Shown here in pieces: positions 1-9,564 of a stretch of DNA of 54,693 nucleotides. Source of the DNA: an uncultured Alphaproteobacteria bacterium (GTDB lineage: Bacteria > Pseudomonadota > Alphaproteobacteria > Rhizobiales > Aestuariivirgaceae); assembly GCA_937872985.1 (NCBI GenBank), contig CALMUW010000096.1, positions 1-54,693 on the forward strand, given 5' to 3'. Within the stretch, counting starts at the first letter, position 1; each line of letters begins with the position of its first letter. Both the position numbers and the translations under genes were made by a program. A model generated the notes under the pieces. The model saw only the letters and a program-made list of their open reading frames with translations. It did no database searches and was not told the origin of the DNA.

Positions 1-12
1 GCGGGTGCCCGG

Positions 13-1437
13 TTACGGCTGGGCGGGGGCCGGTGTGGCGGGGGCGGGGGTGGCGGGGGCCGGTGTGGCGGGGGCTGGTGTGGCCGGATCAGCGGGCTTG
101 GCCTCGGCGGGCTTGGCTTCCGTCGGCTTCTCCTCCGGCGGCTTCACGTTGCTCACCACCTTGACGCCATGCAAGAGGTCGATGGCGGCCTTGAGCTGGA
201 CGTCCTTGGTCCGGTCCTCGGGCACATAGGCCGAGGAACCGCCGCCCTCCTGCTTGTCGGTGTCGTTGGCGAGGTGGCCCTTCAGGCCCGCCTCGCCCTC
301 GGTCGAGACATCCTTGCCCTGAAGTTCGGGCGGCAGCGGCTGCTCGATGATGATGTCGGCATCAATGCCCTTGGCCTGAATGGAGCGGCCCGAGGGCGTG
401 TAGTAGCGCGCCGTGGTGAGCCGCAGCGCCCCTTCGGTGCCCAGCGGAATGATGGTCTGCACCGAACCCTTGCCGAAACTGCGCGTGCCGATGAGGGTGG
501 CGCGCTTGTGATCCTGCAGGGCACCGGAGACGATCTCCGAAGCCGAGGCCGAGCCGCCATTGATCAGCACGACCAGCGGCAGGCCGTTGACGGCGTCGCC
601 CTTCTGGGCGTTGAAGCGCTGGCTTTCCTCGGCGTGACGGCCACGGGTGGAAACCACCTCGCCCTTGTCGAGGAAGGTGTCGGAGACCGAGATGGCCTGA
701 TCGAGCAGGCCGCCGGGGTCATTGCGCAGGTCGATGACATAGCCCTTGGCCTTGTCGCCCATGGTCTTGGACATTTCGGCGATGGCCTTGTCCAGGCCTT
801 CCTGGGTCTGCTCGGTGAAGGAGGAGATGCGGATGTAGCCGACATCGCCCTGCTCGACATTATATTTCACCGATTGCACGGTGATCTTGGCGCGCTCCAG
901 CTTGACGTCGAAGGGATCGCGGCCCTCGCGCTGGATGGTGAGCGTGATGGGCGTGCCCACGGCGCCGCGCATCTTGTCCACCGCCTCGTTGAGGGTCAGG
1001 CCCTGCACGTCCTTGCCGTCGAGCTTGACGATGAGATCATTGGCCATGATGCCGCCCTTGGCGGCGGGCGTGCCGTCGATGGGGGCCACGACCTTGACCA
1101 CGCCGTTCTCCATGGTCACTTCGATGCCCAGGCCGCCGAATTCGCCCTTGGTCTGGACCGACATGTCCTCAAAGCTCTTGGCGTTCATGTAGCTGGAGTG
1201 CGGATCGAGAGAGGCCAGCATGCCGTTGATGGCGGCTTCGATCATCTTCTGTTGATCGGGTTCCTCCACATAGTCGCTGCGCACCCGCTCCAGCACATCG
1301 CCGAAGAGGTTCAACTGCTTGTAGAGATCGGCATTGGAGGCCGCCGTGGCCGCGCCCAGGGCCTGCCAGCCGACACTGGCGGCAAGCGCGCCAGCCAGAA
1401 CCAGACCAGCCGAGCGGGCAAAGGAAGTCATTTTCAT
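13..1437 (-). CDS. ctpA: S41 C-terminal processing peptidase CtpA
   Basis: Periplasmic serine protease of the CtpA/Prc family, which trims or degrades envelope proteins, including factors controlling murein hydrolases. Residues 1-33 form a signal peptide or anchor. A PDZ domain lies at about 95-180 and the S41 catalytic core at about 190-370. The motif GGSASASEI (294-302) carries the likely nucleophile S298, and SFGKG (320-324) carries the general base K323; their spacing of 25 matches the family's Ser/Lys dyad. The last 50 or so residues are proline/alanine/lysine-rich and end in PATPA repeats encoded by a 15-bp tandem repeat. The ATG overlaps the end of the upstream M23 gene by 4 bp, so the two are translationally coupled. 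It is the last gene of the obg-to-ctpA operon visible here. Family certain; substrate unknown. Confidence 0.95.
   Translation of the reverse strand: MKMTSFARSAGLVLAGALAASVGWQALGAATAASNADLYKQLNLFGDVLERVRSDYVEEPDQQKMIEAAINGMLASLDPHSSYMNAKSFEDMSVQTKGEFGGLGIEVTMENGVVKVVAPIDGTPAAKGGIMANDLIVKLDGKDVQGLTLNEAVDKMRGAVGTPITLTIQREGRDPFDVKLERAKITVQSVKYNVEQGDVGYIRISSFTEQTQEGLDKAIAEMSKTMGDKAKGYVIDLRNDPGGLLDQAISVSDTFLDKGEVVSTRGRHAEESQRFNAQKGDAVNGLPLVVLINGGSASASEIVSGALQDHKRATLIGTRSFGKGSVQTIIPLGTEGALRLTTARYYTPSGRSIQAKGIDADIIIEQPLPPELQGKDVSTEGEAGLKGHLANDTDKQEGGGSSAYVPEDRTKDVQLKAAIDLLHGVKVVSNVKPPEEKPTEAKPAEAKPADPATPAPATPAPATPAPATPAPAQP
22..81. repeat. 15-bp tandem repeat in the 3' end of ctpA
   Basis: Four head-to-tail copies of a 15-bp unit (ggcgggggccggtgt and close variants) at 22-36, 37-51, 52-66 and 67-81. 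Read on the minus strand they encode the five-residue PATPA/PAPAT repeat of the CtpA tail. Because the unit is a multiple of 3, copy number could change by slippage without breaking the frame. Confidence 0.85.
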
Positions 1438-2687
1438 CGTGCAGCCTCTTTTCTCGCGTCAAGCCACCAGGGTGCCGAATTGATGGTCTCGCCGTTTTTT
1501 CGCAATTCCACATAGAGCAGGGGACGGTTGTCCCGCAGCTCATCGCCCAACAAAGTGACGGAAGATGGGCCTTTTCCCATCGTTCCCACCGGTTCACCGG
1601 CCCGGACGTATTGGCCAGTGGCGGCGGTCATGGTCTCCAGCCCCGCAAGCAGCATGAGATAGCCCTCACCGGCATCGAGAATCAAGAGTTGCCCATAGGA
1701 GCGGAAGGGCCCGGCAAATTCAATGCGCCCGTCGGCCGGGATGACGACCTGCGCGCCCTCACGGGTGGCAATGGCCAGGCCCTTGAGGGTGCCGCCCAGC
1801 CCGTCGGCTTCGCCGAAGCGTTTCAGGATGTCACCCTGGGCGGGATAGGCGAGCTTGCCCCTGGCCTCGGCCAGATTGAGTTTAGGCCCGGCGAGCAAGG
1901 CTTCCTGACGCTTGCGCTCCTGTTCCTGCGCCAGGGCGGCGGCGGTTTTCTCGGCCTCGGCCCTGGCCTTGGCGGCGGCCAATTGGTCGAGCAACTGTTG
2001 CAGTGACTGGGCGCGCGCGGCGAGGTCGGCGGCATGGGCGCGTTCGGCAGCCAGGGCCTGTTCCTGATCGTGACGCTCCTTCTGCTTGGTTTCGACCAAA
2101 GCTTTCAGTGTGACGTGGGAGGTCTGAAGGGCCGCCAGGGTCGCGGTGGTCCGGGCGCGCTCGGTGGTGCTCATCGCGTGAATTTGATCGAGGCGGGCGA
2201 GGCGGGCGGCCAGTTCCTCGGCCTCGCCGCGCATGTCCGGCACCACGGCGCCAAAGAGCATGGCCGAGCGCAGGGCGGCGAGCACGTCGCCCGGTGCCAC
2301 CACCAGCGCCGGGGGCGGGTTCTGTTCCAGCCGTTGCAGGCCGGCCAGCAGGGCCGAAAGCTGGTCGTGCTTGGCCGCCAGTTCGGCGCGGATCACCACC
2401 GCCTCCCTGGCCAGTTCGGCAAGCTTGCCCTCGCTCAGCGACAGGGCCTGTTCCTGCGACTGGATGGTGCGGGCCAGCGCCACCAGCTTCTGCGACATCT
2501 CGGCTTCGGCGCGCACCGTCGCGGCCATGGCCTCCGCCATGTCCTTCTGGCGGGCGGCGGACTGCTCCATCTGCTCCTTCACCTGGCCCAGTTCCTGATC
2601 CGGCGCGGCCGGCACCTGCGCGACCGCACTGCCCGCCGCGACGAGGGCGGCAGCAAGGCCAAGGCGCAGGCTGATGGGCAGGGTCAT
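1434..2687 (-). CDS. EnvC-like murein hydrolase activator (coiled coil + M23/LytM)
   Basis: Periplasmic LytM-family protein of the EnvC type, expected to activate amidases during septal wall splitting rather than cut peptidoglycan itself. The ATG at 2687 is followed by a signal peptide (MTLPISLRLGLAAALVAAG..., cleavage after AVA). A long Ala/Glu/Gln-rich coiled coil covers about residues 25-260, then the M23-like beta domain about 280-410 (KGLAIATREGAQVVIPADG, GQYVRAGEPVGTMG). The canonical HxxxD and HxH zinc ligands are not evident: the usual HxH region reads PLLYVELRKNG, so this is a degenerate LytM domain, as in EnvC. A TTG at 2696 is an in-frame alternative start. It lies between rlmH and ctpA, as in many Hyphomicrobiales. 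Confidence 0.88.
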   Translation of the reverse strand: MTLPISLRLGLAAALVAAGSAVAQVPAAPDQELGQVKEQMEQSAARQKDMAEAMAATVRAEAEMSQKLVALARTIQSQEQALSLSEGKLAELAREAVVIRAELAAKHDQLSALLAGLQRLEQNPPPALVVAPGDVLAALRSAMLFGAVVPDMRGEAEELAARLARLDQIHAMSTTERARTTATLAALQTSHVTLKALVETKQKERHDQEQALAAERAHAADLAARAQSLQQLLDQLAAAKARAEAEKTAAALAQEQERKRQEALLAGPKLNLAEARGKLAYPAQGDILKRFGEADGLGGTLKGLAIATREGAQVVIPADGRIEFAGPFRSYGQLLILDAGEGYLMLLAGLETMTAATGQYVRAGEPVGTMGKGPSSVTLLGDELRDNRPLLYVELRKNGETINSAPWWLDARKEAAR

Positions 2688-2743
2688 GGGCGGCAAATGG
2701 AACAGATCCCGATGGTGTAAATGGGGCGGCCCCGGCGCTGGAC

Positions 2744-3226
2744 TCAGGCCCGGTGATAGGGATGATTCACCATAATGGTGATCGCACGGTAAATCTGTTC
2801 CAGCAGCATGATGCGCACCAGCCGGTGCGGCCAGGTCATGGGGCCGAAGGCGAGAATGTGGCTCGCCCCCTCGCGGATGTCAGGCGCATGACCATCCGGT
2901 CCGCCGATGAGGAAGGCGAGATCCGGCGTGCCGCCATCAGCCAGGCGCTGGATCAGCCGGGCGAAGGCCTCGCTGCCCAGCGTGATGCCGCGTTCATCCA
3001 GCGCGATGGTCATGGCGCGCGGCGGCAGGGTGGCAATGAGGGCGCGCGCCTCCTCCTCCATGCGGGCGGGTGCGGCATGGTTCTGTGATTCCGCCAGTTC
3101 CACGGTCCTGAGGCCGGTGATGCCGGCCCGGCGCCCGCTGGCCGCAATGCGTGCCTCATAGTCCGAGGCCAGCACCCGTTCCGGCCCGGCCTTGAGGCGG
3201 CCCACGGCGGCAATCATCAACCGCAT
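2744..3226 (-). CDS. rlmH: 23S rRNA (pseudouridine1915-N3)-methyltransferase RlmH
   Basis: SPOUT-class methyltransferase that methylates pseudouridine 1915 in helix 69 of 23S rRNA on the assembled 70S ribosome. The protein is 160 aa, close to the usual 155-160. The C-terminal knot is clear: LIGGPDGHAPDIREGASH followed by the conserved end in which the residues around WPHRLVRIMLLEQIYRA and NHPYHRA bind SAM and rRNA. Starts at ATG 3226, 7 bp after the rsfS stop, so it is in the same operon. The pairing of rsfS with rlmH is one of the most conserved gene neighbourhoods in bacteria. Confidence 0.96.
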   Translation of the reverse strand: MRLMIAAVGRLKAGPERVLASDYEARIAASGRRAGITGLRTVELAESQNHAAPARMEEEARALIATLPPRAMTIALDERGITLGSEAFARLIQRLADGGTPDLAFLIGGPDGHAPDIREGASHILAFGPMTWPHRLVRIMLLEQIYRAITIMVNHPYHRA

Positions 3227-3233
3227 GGAGCCG

Positions 3234-4025
3234 TCAGCCGTGCTTGTGGTCGTCGCGCGGGGCGTGTTCCGACCAGAGCTTTTCCAGATTGTAGAAGCTG
3301 CGCACTTCCGGGCGGAAGAGATGGATCACCACGTCCCCGGCATCGACCAGCACCCAGTCGGCCTGGGGCAGGCCCTCGACGCGGAGGTCGCGCTGGCCCG
3401 CCGCCTTCAGCTTCTCCACCAGTTGCTCGGCCGTGGCGGCGACATGGCGGGCCGAGCGGCCGTTGGCCACCACCATCCAGTCGGCGATGGTGGATTTGCC
3501 CTGAAGGTCGATCACCGACGTGGCCTCGGCCTTGGCGTCTTCCAGCGCGGGCATGACCACGGCCAGAAGGCCGGGCAGCACAGGCACGGGCTTGGGCGCA
3601 GGGGCGGCCAGCGGCAGCTTGCGGGCCACGCGCGTGACGGCAGCCTTCCTGGGCGCAGGCTTGCGGGAGGAGACTTTCTTCGACGGTTTTCTGGCGCTGG
3701 TCCTGGTTACGGGCTTGCGGGCCAGGGTTTTCCCGGCCTTGGCTTTTGTTGCCGGTGATTTTTTCGCCGCAGTCTTATTCGCGCTGGTCTTTTTCGCTGT
3801 GGTCTTTTTCGCGGCAGCTTTCTTCACGGCGGGCTTTTTCGCCGGAGATTTTTTTGCCGCCGGTTTCTTTGCCGCCGGTTTCTTTGCCGCCGGTTTCTTT
3901 GCCGCCGTCTTCTTCACCGGTTTAGCGGCGGCTTTCTTCGGCGCGGGCCTGGCAGCGGATTTTCTGACCGAGGTTTTCTTCCTGGCGGCGGGCTTGGCCT
4001 TTTTGGCCGGGGCCTTCTTCTTCAC
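3234..4025 (-). CDS. rsfS: Ribosomal silencing factor RsfS with long Lys/Ala/Pro-rich N-terminal tail
   Basis: RsfS (RsfA/YbeB) binds L14 and blocks 30S-50S joining in starved cells. The RsfS fold occupies only about residues 150-255 (MPALEDAKAEATSVIDLQG, STIADWMVVANG, WVLVDAGDVVIHLF, YNLEKLW). It is preceded by about 145 residues made almost wholly of K, A, P, T, S and R in histone-H1/AlgP-like AAKKP repeats. The only initiation codon for the long frame is GTG at 4025, without a strong Shine-Dalgarno; the upstream in-frame stop is at 4062-4064. Initiation at ATG 3554 (M158) would give a 106-residue protein of ordinary size. The tail frame is fully open and compositionally coherent over 435 bp, which favours it being translated. 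Spaced 79 bp from nadD. Confidence 0.85.
   Translation of the reverse strand: MKKKAPAKKAKPAARKKTSVRKSAARPAPKKAAAKPVKKTAAKKPAAKKPAAKKPAAKKSPAKKPAVKKAAAKKTTAKKTSANKTAAKKSPATKAKAGKTLARKPVTRTSARKPSKKVSSRKPAPRKAAVTRVARKLPLAAPAPKPVPVLPGLLAVVMPALEDAKAEATSVIDLQGKSTIADWMVVANGRSARHVAATAEQLVEKLKAAGQRDLRVEGLPQADWVLVDAGDVVIHLFRPEVRSFYNLEKLWSEHAPRDDHKHG
3856..3907. repeat. 15-bp tandem repeat in the rsfS tail
   Basis: Three identical head-to-tail copies of gccgccggtttcttt (3856-3870, 3871-3885, 3886-3900) plus a 7-bp partial copy. On the minus strand they encode KKPAA repeats of the RsfS tail. The perfect identity at DNA level suggests recent expansion of the repeat. Confidence 0.85.
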
Positions 4026-4104
4026 GGGCTTTTTCAGGGGCGTTGTCCTTCTGCTGCGGGATCACGTTCTGGAGAGATAGGCTCTGGGATGATTCCCATC
4101 AAGA

Positions 4105-4704
4105 TCAGGCTTTGGCCCGGGCGGCGCGGATGGCGGTGGAACTTTCCGGGCGCAGGGGCATGGCAAGGAAACACCAGGCGGGCGGCATCAGGTCCGGCAG
4201 AAGCCGCGCCTGCCGCGCCGGCAGGCGGGCTGCGGCATAGCGCAGCGCGGTGGGGGAATTGAGCGCGGCAAGGGAATGGCCGGGCCGGGCCACGATCCCC
4301 AAAGGAATGCGGGCAGCGATGTCATCGGCCCTTCGCCAGCGGTGGAAGCTCGCCAGGCTGTCGGCCCCCATGAGGAAAATGAAACGCCCCCGGTTCAGCG
4401 CTTCGCCAAGACCCTCAAGCATGGTGATGGTGTTGGGGGCGGCAAGCTGGCGCTCGATGTCGGTGACCACGAAGCGCGGATGGCGGGCAAGGGCTGCGGT
4501 CTGGGCCAGGCGCATCTCATAGTCGCCGGTGATGGTCCGGTCCTTCAGCGGATTTTGCGGCGAGACCAGCCACCACAACCAGTCGAGGCCGAAGTGTTTC
4601 AGCGCATAAAGCGCCACCGCCCGGTGCCCGGCATGGGCGGGATTGAAGGAACCGCCGAAGAGTCCGATGCGCTGGCCGTCACCGAAGGGCGGAAGCCTGA
4701 GCAT
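4105..4704 (-). CDS. nadD: Nicotinate-nucleotide adenylyltransferase NadD
   Basis: Transfers AMP from ATP to nicotinate mononucleotide, the penultimate step of NAD synthesis. The start is ATG 4704, one base after the proA stop; the frame is open further upstream, but that part lies inside proA and is not NadD-like. The 199-residue product has the nucleotidyltransferase signature IGLFGGSFNPAHAGH near residues 12-26, the NPLKDR segment, the FIFLMGADSLASFHRW region and the C-terminal RPESSTAIRA, equivalent to the conserved ISSTxIR motif. Lies between proA and rsfS in the conserved operon. Confidence 0.95.
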   Translation of the reverse strand: MLRLPPFGDGQRIGLFGGSFNPAHAGHRAVALYALKHFGLDWLWWLVSPQNPLKDRTITGDYEMRLAQTAALARHPRFVVTDIERQLAAPNTITMLEGLGEALNRGRFIFLMGADSLASFHRWRRADDIAARIPLGIVARPGHSLAALNSPTALRYAAARLPARQARLLPDLMPPAWCFLAMPLRPESSTAIRAARAKA

Positions 4705-4705
4705 G

Positions 4706-5962
4706 TCAGACCGGGCGCTCCTGGCCCGTCCCGCGCACCTGATACTTGAAGGTGGTGAGCTGGTCCACGCCCACGGGCCCGCGCGCATGGAGCTTGCCGG
4801 TGGCGATGCCGATCTCGGCGCCGAAGCCAAATTCGCCGCCGTCGGCAAATTGCGTCGAGGCATTGTGGAGCACGATGGCCGAGTCGACCTCGCGCAGGAA
4901 GCGTTCGGCCTCGGCCTTGTCCTCGGTCACGATGGCGTCGGTGTGCTGCGAGCCATGGCGCGCGATATGGGCCATGGCCTCATCGACGCCCCGCACCACC
5001 TTCATGGACACGATGGCATCGAGATATTCGGTGGACCAGTCTTCTTCCGTTGCCGGTTTCACCCGGACGTCGGTTTCGCGCACGCCGGCATCGCCGCGCA
5101 CTTCGCAACCGGCCTCAAGCAGCGTCTTCACCAGCGACTGCAACAGGCCCAGGCGGCAGGCCTTGTCCACCAGAATGGTTTCTGCCGCACCACAGATGCC
5201 GGTGCGGCGCATCTTGGCGTTGAGCACCACGCGGCGCGCCATGTCGGGTGCCGCGTCCTTGCCGACATAGACATGGCAGATGCCTTCGAGGTGGCTGAAG
5301 ACGGGAATGCGCGCTTCCGCCTGCACCCGGGCCACCAGGCTCTTGCCGCCGCGCGGCACGATGAGATCGAGCGTACCGCCAAGGCCCGCCAGCATGGCCC
5401 CGACATGGGCGCGGTCGGCGTCCGGCACCATCTGGATGGCGGCGGGATCAAGGCCTGCCTCGGCAAGGCCCTGTTGCAGGGCCGTCACGATGGCGGCGGA
5501 GGAGCGCAAGCCGTCCGAGCCGCCGCGCAGCAGGGCGGCATTGCCGGACTTGAGGCAGAGGCCACCGGCATCGGCGGTCACATTGGGACGGCTTTCATAG
5601 ATGATGCCGATGACGCCGATGGGCACGGCGACACGCTGGAACTTCAGCCCGTTGGGTCTGTCCCATTCGGCCAGAATGCGGCCCACGGGATCGGGCAGGG
5701 TGGCGATGTCCTCCAGTCCCTTGGCCATGGCCTCGACCCGCGCCGGGGTGAGGGTCAGGCGGTCGATGAACGAGGGTTTGAGGTCGCGGGCCGTCGCGTC
5801 GGCCAGATCGGCGGCATTGGCGGCGAGGATGGCGCCTTGCGCCGCGCGGATGGCCCTGGCCATGGCGGCAAGTGCGGCGTTCTTCTGCCCGGCCGGGGCC
5901 AGCGCCAGTGTCGCGGCAGCGCGGCGGGCAGCCTGGCCCATGTCCAAAAGATCGGTGCTCAT
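4706..5962 (-). CDS. proA: Gamma-glutamyl phosphate reductase ProA
   Basis: NADPH-dependent glutamate-5-semialdehyde dehydrogenase, the second step of proline synthesis. At 418 aa it has the usual length. Visible hallmarks are the cofactor-binding segment ([19 protein letters not shown]), [26 protein letters not shown], and the catalytic cysteine in the segment [15 protein letters not shown]. Its ATG overlaps the end of proB by 4 bp, and nadD starts one base after its stop, so proB-proA-nadD are translated as a coupled set. Confidence 0.97.
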   Translation of the reverse strand: MSTDLLDMGQAARRAAATLALAPAGQKNAALAAMARAIRAAQGAILAANAADLADATARDLKPSFIDRLTLTPARVEAMAKGLEDIATLPDPVGRILAEWDRPNGLKFQRVAVPIGVIGIIYESRPNVTADAGGLCLKSGNAALLRGGSDGLRSSAAIVTALQQGLAEAGLDPAAIQMVPDADRAHVGAMLAGLGGTLDLIVPRGGKSLVARVQAEARIPVFSHLEGICHVYVGKDAAPDMARRVVLNAKMRRTGICGAAETILVDKACRLGLLQSLVKTLLEAGCEVRGDAGVRETDVRVKPATEEDWSTEYLDAIVSMKVVRGVDEAMAHIARHGSQHTDAIVTEDKAEAERFLREVDSAIVLHNASTQFADGGEFGFGAEIGIATGKLHARGPVGVDQLTTFKYQVRGTGQERPV

Positions 5963-7079
5963 GGTGTCTTGCCCTTCAGCACCATGTTATCACGGTGAAC
6001 GATTTCGTCACGTCCCCGGAAGCCCAGCACCTTTTCGATTTCGCTCGATTTCTTGCCGGCGATGGCGCGGGCGTCCCCGGCATCATAGGCGACCAGGCCG
6101 CGCGCCAGTTCATGGCCGTCGAGGGCGACGATGCCGATGGTGTCGCCGCGCGAGAAATCGCCATGCACCGCGCGCACCCCGGCAGGCAGCAGGCTCTTGC
6201 CCTGCATCAGCGCGGCGCGGGCGCCATCGTCAATGACCAGATGGCCGCCCCTTTGCAGGGTGCCCGCGATCCAGCGCTTCTTGGCCTGAAGGGCCGAATC
6301 ACGCGGCACGAACCAGGTGCAGCGTTCGCCGGCGAGGATGCGGCCCAGGGGTTGCAGCTCATGGCCGGAGGCGATGACCATGGCGCAGCCCGCCGCCTCG
6401 GCAATCTTGCCCGCCTCGATCTTGGTGATCATGCCGCCGGAGCCGACACCGGAGACGGGCTTGCCCGCCATGGCTTCGATTTCGGGGGTGATGCCGCGCA
6501 CCTCGGCAATGAAGGTCGAGCCCTTCTTGCCGGGAGGGGCGGAATAAAGCCCGTCGATGTCGGACAGCAGAACGAGACAATCGGCATCCATCATGGAGGC
6601 GACGCGGGCGGCCAGCCGGTCATTGTCGCCATAGCGGATTTCCGAGGTGGCGACCGTGTCATTCTCGTTGATGACCGGAATGGCTCCCTGATCGAGCAGG
6701 GTTGTAAGGGTGGCGCGGCCATTGAGATAGCGGCGGCGCTCCTCGGTGTCGGTCAGTGTCACCAGCACCTGGGCGGCGACGATGTTCTGGATGCGGAGCG
6801 CCTCCTCCCAGGCGCGGGCGAGCGCAATCTGGCCCACGGCGGCGGCGGCCTGGCTTTCTTCCAGTCTCAGCTTGCCCTTGGGCAGGCCGAGGGTGCGGCG
6901 GCCGAGTGCGATGGCTCCCGACGAGACGACGATGATCTCGGCCCCATGGGCGCGCAGGCCCGCAAGGTCCGCCACCAGCGACGCCAGCCAGGGCGCCTTG
7001 ATGGCCCCCGATTTCTGGTCCACCAGCAGGGCTGACCCCACCTTGACGACGATGCGGCGGGCCTGGGCCAGACGGTTCA

Positions 7080-7080
<1 letters not shown>
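5959..7080 (-). CDS. proB: Glutamate 5-kinase ProB (with PUA domain)
   Basis: Phosphorylates glutamate to gamma-glutamyl phosphate, the first and usually proline-inhibited step of proline synthesis. Residues about 8-260 are an amino acid kinase domain ([63 protein letters not shown]). Residues about 280-365 are a C-terminal PUA domain. Total 373 aa, as in E. coli-type enzymes. The ATG overlaps the obg stop by one base (TGATG). Confidence 0.97.
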
Positions 7081-8177
<1,097 letters not shown>

Positions 8178-8222
8178 TCAGTTCCTTCCATTAACCATAT
8201 GATTTGATTCAATTTTTTTCTC

Positions 8223-8235
8223 AAACCTCAGGTTT
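8223..8235. promoter_or_regulatory. 13-bp palindrome abutting a -10 box
   Basis: AAACCT-C-AGGTTT is a perfect 6+1+6 inverted repeat directly 5' of the TATAAT at 8236. It would sit in the spacer or -35 region of the plus-strand promoter for the lytic transglycosylase gene. An operator role is inferred from position only. Confidence 0.4.
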
Positions 8236-8241
8236 TATAAT
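8236..8241 (+). promoter_or_regulatory. -10 box of the lytic transglycosylase promoter
   Basis: A perfect TATAAT in a very AT-rich stretch (about 8140-8270) of an otherwise GC-rich window. There is no good -35 at 16-18 bp (only a run of T), so the promoter may need an activator or have escaped silencing. It predicts transcription from about 8248 and a leader of about 125 nt before the ATG at 8374. Confidence 0.5.
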
Positions 8242-8253
8242 AAAATCACAATA

Positions 8254-8269
8254 TGGTCACAATTGACCA
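8254..8269. promoter_or_regulatory. Operator-like inverted repeat TGGTCA-N4-TGACCA
   Basis: Perfect 6-bp inverted repeat with a CAAT spacer, centred about 14 bp after the TATAAT and so over or just past the predicted transcription start. This is a typical place for a repressor site. The regulator is unknown. Confidence 0.5.
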
Positions 8270-8373
8270 GTTTATCCTGGGCTTCCACAAGGCAGCGGTG
8301 GTCTAGAGATCTCGGTGTCCATTTATTTGAATCGTGGTCGGGGAGGGATGCCCCGATTTCTGAAAGGAAAAAA

Positions 8374-8976
8374 ATGAAGAACAGAATCGCTGTTACACTT
8401 GGGGCCCTTGTTGTTTCTTCGGCTCTATTCACTATTCCCGCGTATGCTTCCTGTGAAGCAACTGGAATTTGTCCGAAGACTCCCAGTCAAGCAGTTGCTG
8501 CGCGCGCGAAGGCAGCGGCGAAGCACAGCGTGTCGAAGCGGGTGCATGTGGCGCGCCAGCACGGGCGCAAGACGCTGGCGCGCAAGCATGGCCGCCGCGG
8601 CGGCCACGATGCGGCGCTCTCCGGCAATCGCGGCGTTGTGGTTTCGCTGATCAAGTCCATGGCACCGCGCTATGGCGTGCCGACCTGGTTTGCGCTGCGC
8701 ATTGCCAAGGTTGAGTCCGGTTACAATCCGCGGGTGCGCGGCAGCGCGGGTGAGTATGGCGTGTTCCAGCTCAAGTGCGCCACGGCGCGCGGCATCGGCT
8801 TCCGCGGCAACTGCGGCAGCCTGCTCAATGCCTCCACCAATGTGCAATACGGCTTGAAGCACCTGTCCCTGGCGGTGCGCTCTTCGCGCGGCAACCTGCG
8901 CCTTGCCGCCTCCAAGCACAATGGTGGCCTGGGCCGCAAGTCGCTGGTGCCGAAGTACGTGCACCGGGTGTTCTGA
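8374..8976 (+). CDS. Small secreted lytic transglycosylase (SLT family 1-like)
   Basis: Predicted periplasmic peptidoglycan-cleaving lytic transglycosylase of 200 aa. ATG 8374 is preceded by AAAGGAAA. Residues 1-25 are a signal peptide ending AYA. Residues 26-80 are a basic linker with many K/R/H. The catalytic domain (about 88-195) shows KVESGYNPR (the Glu is the expected general acid), GEYGVFQLK, the NVQYGLKHL helix and the final AASKHNGG motif typical of SLT domains. It stands alone on the plus strand between obg and the L21/L27 genes and has its own AT-rich promoter region. Its stop is followed by a strong terminator. Substrate and role (remodelling, secretion-system assembly) cannot be read from sequence. 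Confidence 0.88.
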   Translation: MKNRIAVTLGALVVSSALFTIPAYASCEATGICPKTPSQAVAARAKAAAKHSVSKRVHVARQHGRKTLARKHGRRGGHDAALSGNRGVVVSLIKSMAPRYGVPTWFALRIAKVESGYNPRVRGSAGEYGVFQLKCATARGIGFRGNCGSLLNASTNVQYGLKHLSLAVRSSRGNLRLAASKHNGGLGRKSLVPKYVHRVF

Positions 8977-9007
8977 GCCCCGCGCGAAGCCGCGCACCGC
9001 AAAGTGA

Positions 9008-9039
9008 AAAGCCGCCGGGTGTCACAGCCCGGCGGCTTT
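9008..9039. terminator. Bidirectional Rho-independent terminator
   Basis: Stem gccgccggg (9011-9019) / cccggcggc (9028-9036) with an 8-base loop, flanked by AAAA on the left and TTT on the right. It serves the plus-strand transglycosylase gene and the convergent GNAT gene; the GNAT stop codon (9022-9024) lies in the loop. Confidence 0.85.
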
Positions 9040-9564
9040 GTGTTGCCGCCAGCGGGCACGGGCCAGCTCCATGTATTCCACCGGCACCTCCTGATCGCGG
9101 GCGAGTGAATAGGCAAGACCGTCACTCACCGGCACAAAGCCGAGGCGCAGGAGAATGCGGTGCGAGGCATCATTGCCGGCGTGATAGGAAGCGGTAAGCG
9201 TGGAAAAGCCGAGCTTGCCGAAGGCATGATCGGTGATGGCGCGGGCCGCCTCCAGGCCCAGGCCCCGGTTCCACAGCGTCTCCATCAGCCAATAGCCCAA
9301 GTCCGCCGTCCGCGCGTTGTCGGCCGTGAGGCCAATGCCGCCCACCAGTTTCTCCGGCATGGATTTAAGCGCGATGGCGAGGTTGAGGGACGGTGATTCA
9401 TTGTCGGCCAGACGCTGCAGGAAGGCCTCGGCATCCGCTGGCCCATAGGGATAGGGCACGCGGCCCGTATTGCGCGCCACCGCAAAGTTCCCCAGGCCAG
9501 CGACCATGGCGGGCACATCGTCAGCGCTGAAGGATCGCAGGATGAGGCGCGGGGTTTCAATCAT
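9022..9564 (-). CDS. GNAT N-acetyltransferase (RimJ/RimL-like)
   Basis: 180-residue GCN5-related acetyltransferase of the RimJ/RimL type (Acetyltransf_3). Starts MIETPRLILRSFSADD, the usual first strand of this subgroup. The acetyl-CoA-binding region is around residues 85-125 (DLGYWLMETLWNRGLGLEAARAI), followed by FGKLGFSTLTASYHAGNDASHRILLRLGF, the motif B segment. It may acetylate protein N-termini or a small molecule; the substrate cannot be assigned. A GNAT gene between rpmA and obg is common in Hyphomicrobiales, so its place downstream of rpmA is conserved, but here an L27 terminator separates them. Confidence 0.88.
   Translation of the reverse strand: MIETPRLILRSFSADDVPAMVAGLGNFAVARNTGRVPYPYGPADAEAFLQRLADNESPSLNLAIALKSMPEKLVGGIGLTADNARTADLGYWLMETLWNRGLGLEAARAITDHAFGKLGFSTLTASYHAGNDASHRILLRLGFVPVSDGLAYSLARDQEVPVEYMELARARWRQHKAAGL

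Noticed and set aside
1434..2687. An active M23 endopeptidase
   Set aside because: The HxxxD and HxH zinc ligands expected of active M23 enzymes are not evident, and the coiled-coil plus degenerate LytM layout fits EnvC-like activators better.
3520..4080. Plus-strand frame encoding repeated FFAAG, like a multi-span membrane protein
   Set aside because: It is the complement of the Lys/Ala-rich rsfS tail: AAG/GCC codons read backwards give Phe/Ala/Gly. No ribosome site, and the conserved rsfS operon is on the minus strand.
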